Below are positions 21,830-33,906 of a stretch of 64,000 nt of DNA, in pieces. The stretch's first letter is position 1; every line of letters begins with the position of its first letter. This DNA comes from Branchiostoma belcheri (lineage: Eukaryota > Chordata > Leptocardii > Amphioxiformes > Branchiostomatidae): assembly GCF_001625305.1 (NCBI RefSeq), contig NW_017802824.1, positions 3,568,475-3,632,474 of the forward strand, in the 5' to 3' direction. The translations under genes and the position numbers were made by a program. A model generated the notes under the pieces. It did no database searches, was not told the DNA's origin, and saw only the letters and a program-made list of their open reading frames with translations.

Positions 21830-22227
21830 AGCCTTGGTCACAACCCGCCATACATGCTTTTTGTCCGTACGTTTTTTGGCAGGCTACGTCTGCTACGCTT
21901 TTTTCTGAAAACGTGGGGATGGAATGGCGTTGACACACGTCACTCGCACGTCACTCACACTTTACCGTACTTACACGTGCTTCTTACATACAGTGCTTAC
22001 AGGGCACGCGCGTTGCCCGTACTCGCACGCACGGGTGGTGAATCCGCAGACCGCACGCAGAAAAAGTTTTACATGCACTTAAAGTTCTACGGCGTGTCTG
22101 CATGCTCCAAAATCCGTAGGATTCCGTACGAAGGCGGTACTCACCACGCACGGATGCCCTACGTTTGCCCAAATTTTTGCAAGTAGACAGCACGCAAAAG
22201 CACGTACGGCGGGTTGTGACCAAGGCT
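21830..22227. mobile_element. Harbinger-like MITE, TAA target site, in the PCNP 3' UTR
   Basis: Perfect 20-bp inverted ends (AGCCTTGGTCACAACCCGCC and its complement) with TAA on both sides (21827-21829, 22228-22230). The interior is GC-rich with many GCACG units. It lies 49 bp downstream of the PCNP stop. Intact ends and target site suggest a fairly young insertion. Confidence 0.9.
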
Positions 22228-22276
22228 TAAGGCAGTTTCAAACATAACGTTCAATAAACAAGTTCTACATGTAACA

Positions 22277-25200
22277 CTATTTATCTTTGGATAGTTTCTC
22301 TGCCTTTGCCTTGAGATCTCTTTCCCACATCTTGGCCTTGTCACAGAAGCCGATTCTGCCCTTGTTGAAGGAGTTGGGGCCTGCTGACGTGGGTGTATCT
22401 CTGCGGAAGAAGAAGAAAGTTATTGTAACATAAGGCAACAGCCTGGATTTGAACTCCTAACCTCCTGGTTAAAGCAGGGTTGTTAACCACTACGTGTACA
22501 CTGCACATGCTACATTGCTAGACAGTGCGCATTACAACATTCCTTTATATATGTATTTACAAAGAAAAGTATGGAATGACTACAGAAGACAAGTATCCCT
22601 AGTAAGCTATTCTATTGTCTTTCACACAAAGAACTCATACTAGTAATCAATAGTACAATAACGGTGGTGGTAAAAGTAAGTTGCTTAAGGGTGTCACCTT
22701 CCGATATTTTTCATTCTCATCTTTGCTTCTGGTGGCATCTCTTCTGGTTCATCATCCTGAAAGGATAAAAATGCGCAGTTGAGTAACTTAAAGTTCTCAT
22801 GCTTTTGGTCAGTCCATGGTGATTCTCTATTATACATAATACGGTTAAACTGGTACACAGCAACACTTTTTCTCCATACTTAAAACATCATTTCTTGAGT
22901 ACATCACAATTTCCTGTATACTTACATGATTATTTGCAGCGTATTAACATCATCACTTTCTATGTACTTACATCAAAACTTTCTGTGTATTTACATCATT
23001 TTGTACTTACCTCATCAATTTCTGTGTATTAACATCATCACTTTATGTGTACTTACGTCATCACTTTCTGTGTACTTACATCATCACTTTCTGCAAACAC
23101 AGCTGCAACTTTCTTGGCAGGTTGTGCAGCAGGTGAACTAGAAGGTTTGGGTTTCTAGAAAAGAAGAGAGGAAAATTGAAAAAACAACAACCTTGAACTC
23201 AAACTTAAACTCTGACCCAAAATCAGTTAAAGGAATATCCTATTTTGCTGCCTCGAACAGAAGCCAGAAATCAAGTGCTCCCTTTTTTATCCAAAAACTC
23301 TAAAATACTTTATAGTGTAAAGTTTACACTTTCAAATCTTCTGTATAGCCAGTTGAACAGCCCTTCGGTGTAACACACTAGCTTCGCAGGCATGCGGCAT
23401 GGCGGCAGCTGGCGTACATTACACCGAACGACTTGTTACACCTAAACCTTGAACATTTAACTCTAAACATTGTTTGAAGCTATCTAATGACAATGCGCCT
23501 ACTGTACTTGGTGACAGTGAGTTCCACTCTGTGATAGTTCTAGGAAAGAATGAGTTTTTGTACACCTATATTCTTAGTTGATGACTGGCACTTGAAAGCA
23601 TGACTATTTTTTCCCTTTCTAGGCTGGTATTAGTTACTTAGCACTAGTTGGTACGTCTAACCAAAAATCTTGCACTTGTCCCCTTAAATTTAAAAAAAAC
23701 TTCAAAACAAGTGGGCCAAGATAACCATCCAAGAGTTCCCATCCCTGTACTACTAAAAGATTTACTTATTGAGCTCTTGGGGGCTAACCTGTAAAAGTAA
23801 TTGGCAACATCAGAGATTTGCGACACACACCAAGCTGAAAATACGCACTCAAGTTTTAATCATGTCCAACTTAGGGGACCAGAGTAAAGCAGGAACATAT
23901 GTTGTGGCTGGCCACATGTGACATGTTCTGTCTGTCAGGTATCATGTGGAAGTGAAGACAGCTCTACTAGTGTACCTCCTGTGGTTTACTAGCAAATTAG
24001 AAACATCAGTACAGAATGTTTGTCTGTATATGCAGGGGTCTCCCCAAGCAATGGTGCAACGGCGGTGCGCCACTCCCAAAATTTCTAGCGCCACTCCCAA
24101 AATTTTCAAATTAAGGGTCTTCTCTTTGTATTTTCGCGGATAAATAGGCAAAAAACATCGAAATCTTGACGCGAGTGGCGTCCATTTTCCCCGTCGGCAT
24201 TGTTTCTGAAACTTGTGAATGGGCGATAAACGAGTAAACAATAACCATTTCACACGACGCTACCGAGAGAATAGCTGTCATTGGTGGAACATCGGGTGCC
24301 CCGCTAGCGTTTTTAAGTCATGTAAACAACGCTAATTGTCTGATTGGTTTGTAAAACAAAGCCCTCGACCCCGAAAATAAGGCCCGATTTAGACTAGAAA
24401 CGGTATACCGTTTCGAAACGGTACGAAACGTTTCGCCACAGAAAACGGTTCGTCTTTAGACACAGAGGCGGAAGCGTTTCGGGCCGCCCGTGGCGCAGGA
24501 TATTTCTGACCCACAGTGACCTATGATGACCTTTGGTCATCCTCCCCGAGCCGCTTACGGTTTGCCTCATTGGCATTACGTTACTTGTGTTTCAGGGCCT
24601 TGAACTTCGCCCGAACCTGCTTTGGGGTGCGTAAATACCCCTCAGCCGCCAGTATGCCCTTAGCATCTGTATGCCCTCCCTATTACGCGAGGTCTCCAAG
24701 CGGGATTGTATAGTTTGATCGGCCCACAAGCTGATCAAGCAGCGGGTCTTTTCTTGGGTCCAGACCCTCCCCTGGCCTTATGCTATCCCTCCAGACGTAA
24801 AGGATGACGAAAATTTGAGAAATACACGATATAAAATGGCGAAAATGGACACAATCGAATATGGCGCGAATCTACCAGAAAATGGACGCGCGCTGGCTTA
24901 TTAGCATGTGATTAGCATATGACACGTGACCTGGTTTACCGTTTCAAGAAACCCTTTGTCTTTAGACCTAGCAAAAAGCGTTTCGGGCCCCCCGCTGAAG
25001 GGTTCTGAAACGGTCGAAAACCACGATGGAGGTGGTTTTCGGAAACGGTCCGCGAAAACCCATAACAAACCGTTTTTTCCTCTTTAGACCGGGAACGGTT
25101 AACCGTTCCGAAACGTTTCCCTGGCCAAAACCCCTTAAGCGTTTCTAGTCTAAATCGGGCCTAAGTTTATAAAGCCGATGCGTTTACGAACTAGCCGTGG

Positions 25201-28200
25201 AAAATTCCCTACCCTACCGCACCATGAGCATGTGGCGGCCGCAAAATTCGGTTAACGCAACAGATAAATGTCTGGGCCAGTATAGCGGCATTTCCCATGA
25301 AAATAATGTATGTTGTTTATTTTTCGCCTGCTGTCGGTTTTTAAGTTCCAAAATGTCTGAAAAAGCAGAAATTTGCTCACAAAACCGGACGGGGGAAGGC
25401 GAGTCGCTATCGGCGTGAAGCACATGGCGAGGCCTTTTAAAAATCGGTAACGCGGAAGAAAAATGCGTGGTCCATTTTAGCGATATTTACCATGAAAATA
25501 ACGTGTGTGGTTTATTTTCCCTCTGATGTTAGTTTTTAGGTCCCGAAACCCCTAAAAAAGTAGAAATTTTCCCATAAAACGCACGGCCGAGGGGTGGGAG
25601 GGCGGCCGGCACAGAGCTGCATGACCCGTAAAAAGTCAAAGGTCATAGTGCACGCATATTACGCAATCACCCTAAAGCGCCGATTTAGCTAATTTTAGGG
25701 CGATTAAAATTGATAAAATCACATTATTGATTTTTAGGAAAACAATGGGATGGAAACTAATCAAAACTTTGTGCTGAATTTTTTTTTCTTCATTAAGTTT
25801 TTTTTCTTCAGTAATTTTTTTTCTTCAGAATTTTTTTTCTTCAGAAGTTTTTTCTTCAGAAGTTTTTTTTTTTCAGAAGTTTTTTTTTCTTCAGAAGTTT
25901 TTTTTCTTCAGAAGTTTTTTCTCCAGAAGTTTTTTTTCTTCAGAAGTTTTTTTCTTCAGAAGTTTTTTTCTTCAGTTTTTTTTTCTTCAGAAGTTTTTTT
26001 TCTTCAGAAGTTTTTTTTCTTCAGAAGTTGTTTTTTTCAGAAGTTTTTTTTCTTCAGAATCCAGACTTTGACCAGACTAGACAATGTACCATACCAACTA
26101 ATTATTATGTTGAAATGGATGTGTATATTTTGTTGTACAAATACTCATTAATGCCCTACATTTGTACTTAATTTGGCTTGATTTTCTATCTCTTTAGTTA
26201 GTAAGATTTTTAACTCAAGTTGCAGGAGAAGGCTACAAACTGCATCTCAGAAGGGTAAAATGCAACAGCTTCTCCTACGGAGAGGGGGGGGAATCCCCCC
26301 CCCTCTCCGGACCTCTACCCCCCTCACAGCCGCGCTTCGCGCAGCGTCGGGCACTACGTGCCCTCCAAAAAAAATTCCAGCACCACTCCCCTAAATATTC
26401 CTGGGGAGACCCCTGATATGTGTAGCAAGACATTTTGTACATTTTACCACTGTGCTTGTATTTGGGCACAGAAGGTTAAAGAAAGTCCTTTTCTTCCTAC
26501 TCGTTACAATTTTTTCATCTATCAATGCAGTGGTTACGTACAAAAATTTTTTTTGAATTATGAACCAGTCTTTTATGTTGACTTTACAACCGTTATGATA
26601 ATCAAAGGATTAATTGGGGCTATCATAGGATGCCTGTTTTTGATTACAGGTGTTTTTTTTTTTACTCTGTTGCTTAATTTTTTTCTGAAGAAATCTGAAA
26701 ATCAACAAATTAAATTGGGGTGGCCTTCCCACTCAAGTCATTTCATGATACTGAGGAGAATAAGTAGCTTGAAATCCAGGCTGGTTCACTCCCAAAAATT
26801 TAGGGAGTACAGAATTTTTGGTAGCAGATCCAGGGCATGAAATACTGTGCACTTTAGTGCACCCAAATTTTGGAGCTGTGCACCCAATTTTTTTGTAAAT
26901 TTACATTGTAGGTTTACATTTATAAAGATGGTTAATGTATTAGTAGTATACAGCATACTGCATAACATGTAGGCATCAGAAAAATAAAAGAATCATTGCT
27001 ATAGTACTTTTCTTTAGAAATTAAATAATTAATTAGTTTAATTGACATTCTCTACTTATTCTGTTGTAAATGACACACCCAAAAGTTTTTTTGTGCAACC
27101 ATTCTCCAAAATGAATTTCAAACCCTGCTATTATAAACAAGGCTGGATTTCAGGCTAAAAAACTTGCCCAGAGTTCACACAAAGTTCATGCCCAGCGTGG
27201 CCTGATTTCCCTGCACTGTAAAGCTTACCCTGGGCATATCTGCACAGTTTAGCGTGGCATTTATCAGACAGCTACCAGAACAGATGTAATACTTCAAAGT
27301 ACTGAGGCAGGGCGACCCCCCTGGGAACTTTTCACTATCAGGTTACAGTGGCACCAGGGTGCAAGCATTAATCACACTAAAATATATCACAACAGACACA
27401 GGTCTGCCATTGGGCTCCTGTAGAGTTTGAGAAACTCAGAACTAAAGCTGTTGAATGGGGTCTGTATGGGGGGATCACTAAGCAACACTTATGGGTAGAT
27501 TTAGGAGGAAGGTCGATACAGCCTGACCATATTTGTGTAAGGCTTTGGAAGCGACCTGAAGTTCTTTCACCCTGGCTCGAATTTAAAGGTGGTTCAATGG
27601 CCACTGACCACTGAAATTTAGACTGGGACAACTAAAAGACACTTTGGGACATTTTTGGGACAATAGAAAAATAATCAACATTAGAATGTCAGCCCTTCTT
27701 TTGTTTATCAGGCACACAGCTTTAGATCTGGAAAAATCCCCCCCCCCTCCGATTTCCTGTCCTCTCAACAAAAAAAAACTTAAGCATGTACGCAACGCGT
27801 CATATCACACACATGACTGCTGCAGTACTATACAAAGCTACTAGAATACCCATAATTGACCTTGACCTTTGTTGTCCCAATGCCAATTCACCTACCTTCC
27901 AAATATCATGAAGATACAGCAACCACATGACTAGTAGTACTTACCATTTAAAAAATTGCCAACCTCAATACACATGTATATGGTGTAATCTAACACATAA
28001 CCTTCTATACGAAGGTAAATAATGCTGTAAATCTACAGAGACATCCCTGGCATACCAGTGCATGGTTAGAACCAGAGGGGAAACATCTAACTCCCAAGAA
28101 TAACAGAGTGGCTGTTTCCAATAATAACATCCCAGTGTCTGCTGGCTGGGATTTCTTCTAGTCTTTCATCCAGGCCAGGACCCTAGAATTCAGACCATGG

Positions 28201-31200
28201 CTATAGACAGTGTATCAAAGTGACACCATGCATTTAACTGTGCACACTGATGCAGCTATTAAACATCTGGACTTAGAACAGCTCTATTTACTTGTACTTT
28301 GTTCCAATGCATGAACTGATGAAACAAGAAAACACTCTGTGTAACTTATATGTTGTACAGTAATCTTGCAACTACTTACTTTAGTATTATTTCACTTTTT
28401 ACAGAATGTAAACATCAAAATTAGTCTATATATGGCCCATATTATTTTATCATTGGGATATGGGATAAGTAAGTACATGTATATGTGCAGTATGTATATA
28501 ACTTTTATGATGCTCTAGTTTTTGTTACCCTCCATGAAAATGGGGGTACTGTTTTTACTCCGTTTCATGTTTGGTCTGATATCTGAAGATCGGTGAGAAG
28601 GAACTGTACGATATTTGGCAGATTGATGGATGGGGCCTTGGAGATTGTGTAGGTTGACTTTGAGCCCCTGGTGATTGACCTTGGTACTGCAGTTTAATTT
28701 TTTTATTCTGTTGTTTTCGCGTTATGGACTGTTTGTGCGATATTAAGGTAGCATGTAGTTGTTATTACATGGTTTAGTGGTTTAAATTTGGGTCCCCTAG
28801 CTGTTTGCGTTTGATATTTACAAAATGTTTAATGTTGGACTTTTTGTGTTGAATGTTTGGAAAATCTGGGGGATGGTTTGGTATGATTTTTGGTATGTGG
28901 GTAGTTGTTGAGTCTCTTTGTGTTTTGGAGTGCATTAGCAGGTTGTCGCATATTTTTATTGCTTAATTTAAAAGGATTTTCACTTTTTCACCCCTACTTC
29001 ATAATAGGATGGTCTGTTTGACCCAAAAGTTGGGACAGGGTGTTTTTGTTTATACCTCCAGCTGGCAGGTCAGACCCAGGCAGCCCTATCTATTTTTACC
29101 CCTAGACAGATCTGCAGGAAAATAAATCTTGTTTGTCTGGTCTGCAGGTCATTTGTCTGGTCATTGACCTACATGTACAGGCAAATGTAGCCTGGGTACC
29201 ATCCCCAGTAGTATATTCGCAAACTCTATAACAGTTATAGAGTTTGCGAATATACTACTGGGGATGGTACCCAGGCTAAGGCAAATGACCTGCTGGCCAT
29301 CAAAGTAAACAAACCATGGTAACAAGACACTAAACGCCTGCACATGACAGCTTGACAAATACAAAGTGCCACCACAAATCATTCTGCTGATAAAAACAAA
29401 GTTTAACTCATAATATCTCTATTGAAATACACCAAAAGATTACAAAATAACAAGCTATTTCATGGAGGGATGATGTCTACGACTTCTCCTTGTTTTGAAT
29501 TAAAATAAAAGACACCAAAAATAGCTTTAACATTTGCAAAAATCTTGGGCTTGTTAGAACATTTGAATTTAGAAAATTTTAGCAAATACATTTATTTACT
29601 TGCACATTCCACATTAGCAAAAGGAAACATTTCTAAACTTAAAGGTATCAAATACACCAGTACCAGTAGGTTTCCAATGTAGCACACACATGTATCACTT
29701 TCTGTACCAATCAACACATGTTGGCAGGACTTAATTTAAGGTCTCACTTCAGAGAGACGACCTTGCGCTCTCAATTGATTTGAAAATACCGGCGGTGGTA
29801 CCTTAATTTTAAGGGTGATGTCTACAGAGGAGGATTTGGCAAGACGTACTGTAGGGTTGGGTGCACCTGGCATGACTTTTTGAGTTGATTTCAATTTCAT
29901 TAACCTGAGGTTATACCTGTGGTTATTGTTGGCAGTGCTTAATGGCTAGGGCTGGTACAGCTAAAGCAGTGGTAGATCTTGTAATAGTTATGTGTCGTGT
30001 GCCTGTACTAAGGGCATTTCGATGGATATAACTGTGGGAGGTGGTGTAATAGGTTCTGATATGCCAAGTTTAAGAAGCCAGTCACTATATACTGTCTATA
30101 TAAACTGACAATGTTGAATGAAATAAAAAGGTACAGCAAACATACATGTAGCTCCCATAGCCTTTTTTTATAGGCTATAGAGGCAGTGGGTTGTTAATCC
30201 ACAGTGTCAATATTATAGCATGGTATTGGAAAGCAAAGCCCATCCGCCTTATATACTGTTTCTCCCCAGCCAAAGTCACCAAAAATTGTCCTTCTGTACC
30301 TGTCCATTATGCTGTGAAAAATTCTGTAGAGAACCCTTGTAGAGAATACACAATCGAATTTCTAAAGAATCTGTCAGGAACATACAGGTATGATCATTTA
30401 CTAGTAACGTCACACTGCCTGGGTGCCAGGTACGTACAGCTGGTAATAAGCCCCACATTAAGTGGATGTAAAAGCCACTATGAAAAGGTGAAATGTTGTT
30501 ACTCAGGCTAGCTGTGAATAAATTCCCCATATTTTATCGTCTTAAAGTCACGCATGGCAATTTCAGAACAGTTAAATTGAATTTTTGACCTCAATTTTTC
30601 TGTCATACAGCTATTTCATTAACTTGAATCAATCCTATCCCATAGCAATATACTGATATCTGTGAGGCAAAAATGTGATGTCACTGGCAGAAAACGGTTG
30701 CTTGCTTCATATCGTTAGTAGGTTGGTTCTAAGTTCTAGTTATTTTTTTGTGGTACCAAAAAATATAAGGACTCCTCAAGTAAGTTGTATTTAGGCTATT
30801 TCAAATGCTCAAAAGGTAGGAGATGATGAAAAAATGTGGTAAGAAATGACAGTTATAAATGACAGTAAAGTATCAGTCATATTTCCTCATCAAGATTTTT
30901 TTGGGGGGTTTTGGTTTGGTTGTCCTTTTAAAGCCCACAATCATGATAATGATCATTCTGGCATACTCCTGAGCGAAGTGAGGAAAGTCGTGTTTCCCAA
31001 GGGCGGTGTCATGGCAGGATTCGAACCAGGGAACTTTTGGTTCTGAGCCTCTGCCATTATGCCACCCAGATAAATGCTATTTTGCCACCCTTAAATTGCA
31101 CCTAATGCCTTTAATCATTCTCTGCCAGACAAGGGTCAGTTTCTAAGTAACCTGTGGCCTGGAAAATGGAAGTCTCAAAAACTTTCCCCTTATCCCCCCA

Positions 31201-31997
31201 GGCGCCAACAGACCACTTACATGTGTTCCCAGCTTTTTTCTGTCAAGATACCTTACAACAACAATATCAAACCACCAGGGGGCCAAAAGGCTAACCATTC
31301 GAGGTCTCATCTAGACCTATCCACCAAGTGACCTACCAAAATTAAGACAATCCATTCTTGAGTTATCGTGTTTACAGATGGACATACACATATACGAAAA
31401 CATAACCTTCTTCGCGAAGGTATTAGTAACATATAACATTCAATCCAGCTGTAAGACATCAAATAAAGCACTTACGTTTGCGCCTAATTTGATAGAAATC
31501 GGGGCAACCGTCTTGGTCGATACGAAGCCGGCCCCGGGAGAGTTCTTGGCAGGTGCCGGTGCGACTGGGTTTCCTCCGCCGAGCCTGATGCTAATCCCTC
31601 CCGACGGTTTCTGTGCTTTGGCCGGTGCCACTCTCTCGGGGTTGTCGTCGCCGTCAGCTTTTCTCTTGGTCGGAGACGACGTCGTCTTCTTCCACCGCTT
31701 ATCTGCCGGTCGAAATACACTGACATAGTTGAGCCGAGGTGGCCGTATGAAGGGAGGGGGGCGCACTCATGCAATACCTCACATATGATTATGCCGCCTA
31801 AACACCATCGCAAAATCTGCAATAATTTCGTTACTCTACATTACGAAGATGGCAGAGGATATTCTTCTAATGAATAGAGGCGCTCTGTGAATGCTACCAG
31901 TCTTGATTTGGAGGTGACAGTCGTAAAAGGGATCGTGTAAAGTCGGGAAACAACCTTCTAGAGTCGGAGCACGATCTTCCTGGTTGTTGTCAGCCAT
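22277..31997 (-). CDS. PCNP: PEST proteolytic signal-containing nuclear protein
   Basis: Five coding exons on the minus strand: 31997-31955, 31702-31476, 23154-23080, 22756-22698, 22400-22277 (43+227+75+59+124 = 528 nt, 175 aa; human PCNP is about 178 aa). The start reads MADNNQED and the family core is present: TKRKAD near residue 23, [14 protein letters not shown] near 85, [20 protein letters not shown] near 120 and [15 protein letters not shown] near 140. The last part, [16 protein letters not shown], diverges from the vertebrate tail. PCNP is a small nuclear protein rich in PEST segments, reported to be a ubiquitination target of the UHRF2 (NIRF) ligase. Introns are 252 bp, 8.3 kb, 323 bp and 297 bp. 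An earlier ISIRLGGG block resembles the ISIKLG block. Confidence 0.95.
22440..22515 (-). mobile_element. tRNA-like SINE head fragment
   Basis: On the minus strand GTGGTTAACAACCCTGC..GAGGTTAGGAGTTCAAATCC has a box-B-like GAGTTCAAATCC and a degenerate box A. It is not a plausible intact tRNA (no acceptor stem) and fits a SINE head in the last PCNP intron. Confidence 0.5.
22917..23082 (-). repeat. Minisatellite of the PCNP exon 3 donor site
   Basis: Read on the minus strand, the end of exon 3 and its donor (GAAAGTGATGAT then gtaagtacac) is followed by about six diverged copies with a 23-24 bp period, several keeping GTAAGT (near 23056, 23010, 22969). Using the second donor adds 23 nt and shifts the frame. 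Confidence 0.85.
23336..23640 (-). mobile_element. 5'-truncated LINE (CR1/L2-like): ORF end and 3' UTR
   Basis: The minus strand reads [20 protein letters not shown] then LDSFKQCL and GVTSRSV before TAA. This is the typical end of a CR1/L2-like reverse transcriptase ORF. A 3' UTR of about 85 bp follows, ending near CTATACAGAAG. It is the longest of six tails of this family in the window and names the family for the others. Confidence 0.8.
24381..25161. mobile_element. Harbinger-like non-autonomous transposon, 781 bp, TAA target site
   Basis: Perfect 22-bp inverted ends (GGCCCGATTTAGACTAGAAA..) flanked by TAA at 24378-24380 and 25162-25164. Sub-terminal sequence is rich in AAACGGT/ACCGTTT motifs in both orientations. 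No transposase frame is present. Confidence 0.92.
25778..26058. repeat. T-rich minisatellite, unit TTTTTTTCTTCAGAAG
   Basis: About 16-17 imperfect units of 15-18 bp. Each unit resembles a strong 3' splice site on the + strand (T tract then CTTCAG), opposite to the PCNP transcript. The Phe-rich open frame across it is an artefact. Confidence 0.95.
29188..29278. mobile_element. Perfect 91-bp palindrome (TAGCCTGGG family)
   Basis: Arms 29188-29232 and 29234-29278 are exact reverse complements over 45 bp around a single A. The ends TAGCCTGGG/CCCAGGCTA match the degenerate copy at 18900-18980, which makes this a recent foldback insertion. Confidence 0.95.
30890..31075 (-). mobile_element. tRNA-derived SINE
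   Basis: The minus strand has a box-A-like TGGCATAATGGCAGAGG and box-B GGTTCGAATCC separated as in a tRNA, followed by GCCATGACACCGCC and a body, similar to the copy at 6050-6252. Confidence 0.7.
31955..31997 (-). CDS. PCNP: PCNP exon 1 with start codon
   Basis: ATG at 31997-31995 begins [14 protein letters not shown], and the last G joins exon 2 to make Asp (EDKRWKKT). The donor is gttgtt, a weak match; reading through would encode a frame unrelated to the family. MAD and the acidic start agree with vertebrate PCNP. Confidence 0.85.
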
Positions 31998-32091
31998 GTT
32001 ACCGGAGTAAGCTAATGCCGCTATGCGTGTCGGGAGAATGGGCGTGAACAATCTCGAAAAAGGGCGGGAAATATGTTTTTGGGCAGCGTTC

Positions 32092-32231
<140 letters not shown>

Positions 32232-33906
32232 CCGTCCGTCCATCCGTGTGTATGTCTGATTCTGATAAATTGAGAGAGCTTGGATGGGTTGTCTCGATAG
32301 GTGACCGGGCGGTTTGTTTTGCTACTGCAGCCATTAATACAAATTGTAGGATAGCTCTTGTGCTGGGAAGGAAATAACGATTTTTTTTTCAAATCTGGAA
32401 CTCAGGATTCTACTCCCAACATCTGTTTTGGGATTTAATAGTTGCGTTCAAGAGATCACTCAAAATAACTGATTAAAACAAGTAAATACACACGATATGC
32501 ATATTTATTATTATTTTTTATTCAGGAAATGAGATGAGACATTACTTGCTTCACGTAGCCGTTCTGGCGTACCAAATCTTCAAATAAGTTTATAAACCTA
32601 TAGTGTTTTTAAAATACCACCTGTATATAAAGCTAAGTGCAGGTAAAATAAAGCTAGTGCTGTTCAGGTATTTCTGATATGTCTACCTGCACCTAACCTG
32701 CACTGCGCCCAAATATACATGTGGATTTTTATTTGTGAATCAACTGCATCTTGCCATCTACATTTTAATGAAGTGTAAAAGAAGTACATTTTTTTAGGAT
32801 GATTCATAAAACATGTGCATCTAAATTCTGACTGGTGCAAGTAGTAAAATGTATCTGGTGCAGGTGATTTTCAGTGTCACATTGTCACATTGTGCCAGTG
32901 CAAGAATGAAGAAAAAAGCCAAGCCTTTCTAGTCTGCATGTCTGTGACAATAATCATATTGTATACACACACGAGCAGCACACTTACATAATGTACATGT
33001 AAGCTATAGAAGCTTTAGTTTAAAGCCAATTACATTATCATACTTTTTCTACAAATGTTTTACGACATCATATATTCCATTGTACCTACTTTGTAGTTTA
33101 ATTTGATAAAATTTGCTGCATAACTGTACTTATTTCTTTTCTATCAGTCAGTTACAATTTGTCAATAGTTTATTGGATTACTCATATACATACAGAATCT
33201 ACTGATTACAGGTCAAACACAGATCTAGATTTCATGTTAACGTTGACAAAAAAAGTTAATTCCGCATACATATTTACGAAAAAGACCCCATAGGTGCATC
33301 TTTTAGCTGCCCGATCATTGCCTTCCCTTTGGTGTTTGGAATACCGCTTTTGCAAGTATTTGTGCATATACATGTATCCACTTTATCTGTGGCTTCTATT
33401 GTTCGATTCAAAACCAATGGTGTACTTTCTGCTCCATACAAGTAACGCTTAATGTACAACATTACTTTAGGCGCATATTGCTAGACTATCTTAACAGCAA
33501 CTAGTGACTGACATAACGTTACATGTGTGACTGATAGACGTTGCACAGAGCTACGACAGTTTAATGAGAAAGGAACGTGTCCCACAGCTTCAGGGCAAAA
33601 GTCAGTAATTTGCGCATACGAGTCATATTTACCACAATTTCTGCCGTATAAAATTCTCTCGTTATGGGATAAAGGGTGGCTTTATTGGTTGAAGTACCCT
33701 GCCAGTGTGTGTTTTTAATCGTCTAAAACTCAGGTTACACACTCGAATGGCTTTTGACGATTTTTTTCTGACATAATTCGTATTTTATAAGATGCCAACT
33801 GCTACTACTGCCCTTTTTCTTCACGTTCGTCTCATCGGATAACCCCAGTCAGCACAAGTGACAACTGCTCGTCCGTCTCTATCTACCCCCTGCTATGCCG
33901 CAGGTT

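Larger units (their letters stand above)
17522..22276. other. Convergent intergenic region between XPNPEP2 and PCNP
   Basis: No gene was recognised in 4.75 kb; open frames here are short. It contains both genes' 3' UTRs and the elements listed separately: MITEs at 17542, 18900, 19364, 20572, 21280 and 21830, a tandem duplication at 19933 and a (CA)n. Imperfect inverted segments around 20187-20228 and 20508-20553 suggest a further diverged foldback element. Confidence 0.6.
24030..26420. mobile_element. Large element with CAGGGGTCTCCCC inverted ends
   Basis: The left end (TATGCAGGGGTCTCCCCAAG) and right end (CTGGGGAGACCCCTGATATG) are inverted, and both are followed inward by GCACC/GCGCCACTCCC-type sequence. 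The 2.4-kb interior has no supported gene. It contains the 24381-25161 MITE, a diverged tandem repeat of about 190 bp (25230-25410, 25430-25600) and the T-rich minisatellite. Whether it is one element or two solo copies cannot be settled by eye. Confidence 0.5.
23155..31475. other. PCNP intron 2 (8.3 kb), composite of transposons
   Basis: No coding exon was recognised. It contains a LINE tail (23336-23640), a large inverted-end element (about 24030-26420) with a nested Harbinger-like MITE, a T-rich minisatellite, further GTGCACCC-rich sequence (26820-26900), a possible CCCTCCATGAAA-bounded element (28530-29472), a perfect palindrome at 29188, a tRNA-derived SINE, and the GTTATCGTGTTTACAG dispersed repeat (31330-31430). 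Confidence 0.7.

Noticed and set aside
22440-22515. tRNA gene on the minus strand
   Set aside because: Degenerate box A and no acceptor pairing; better read as a SINE remnant.
25750-26151. 133-aa Phe/Arg/Ser-rich frame
   Set aside because: Translation of the T-rich minisatellite; no homology expected.
28530-29472. Transposon bounded by CCCTCCATGAAA and TTTCATGGAGGG
   Set aside because: The inverted match is only about 12 bp and no target duplication is visible, so it is not listed as a feature of its own.
31378-31728. 116-aa plus-strand frame
   Set aside because: It is the complement of PCNP exon 2, whose minus-strand reading matches the family.
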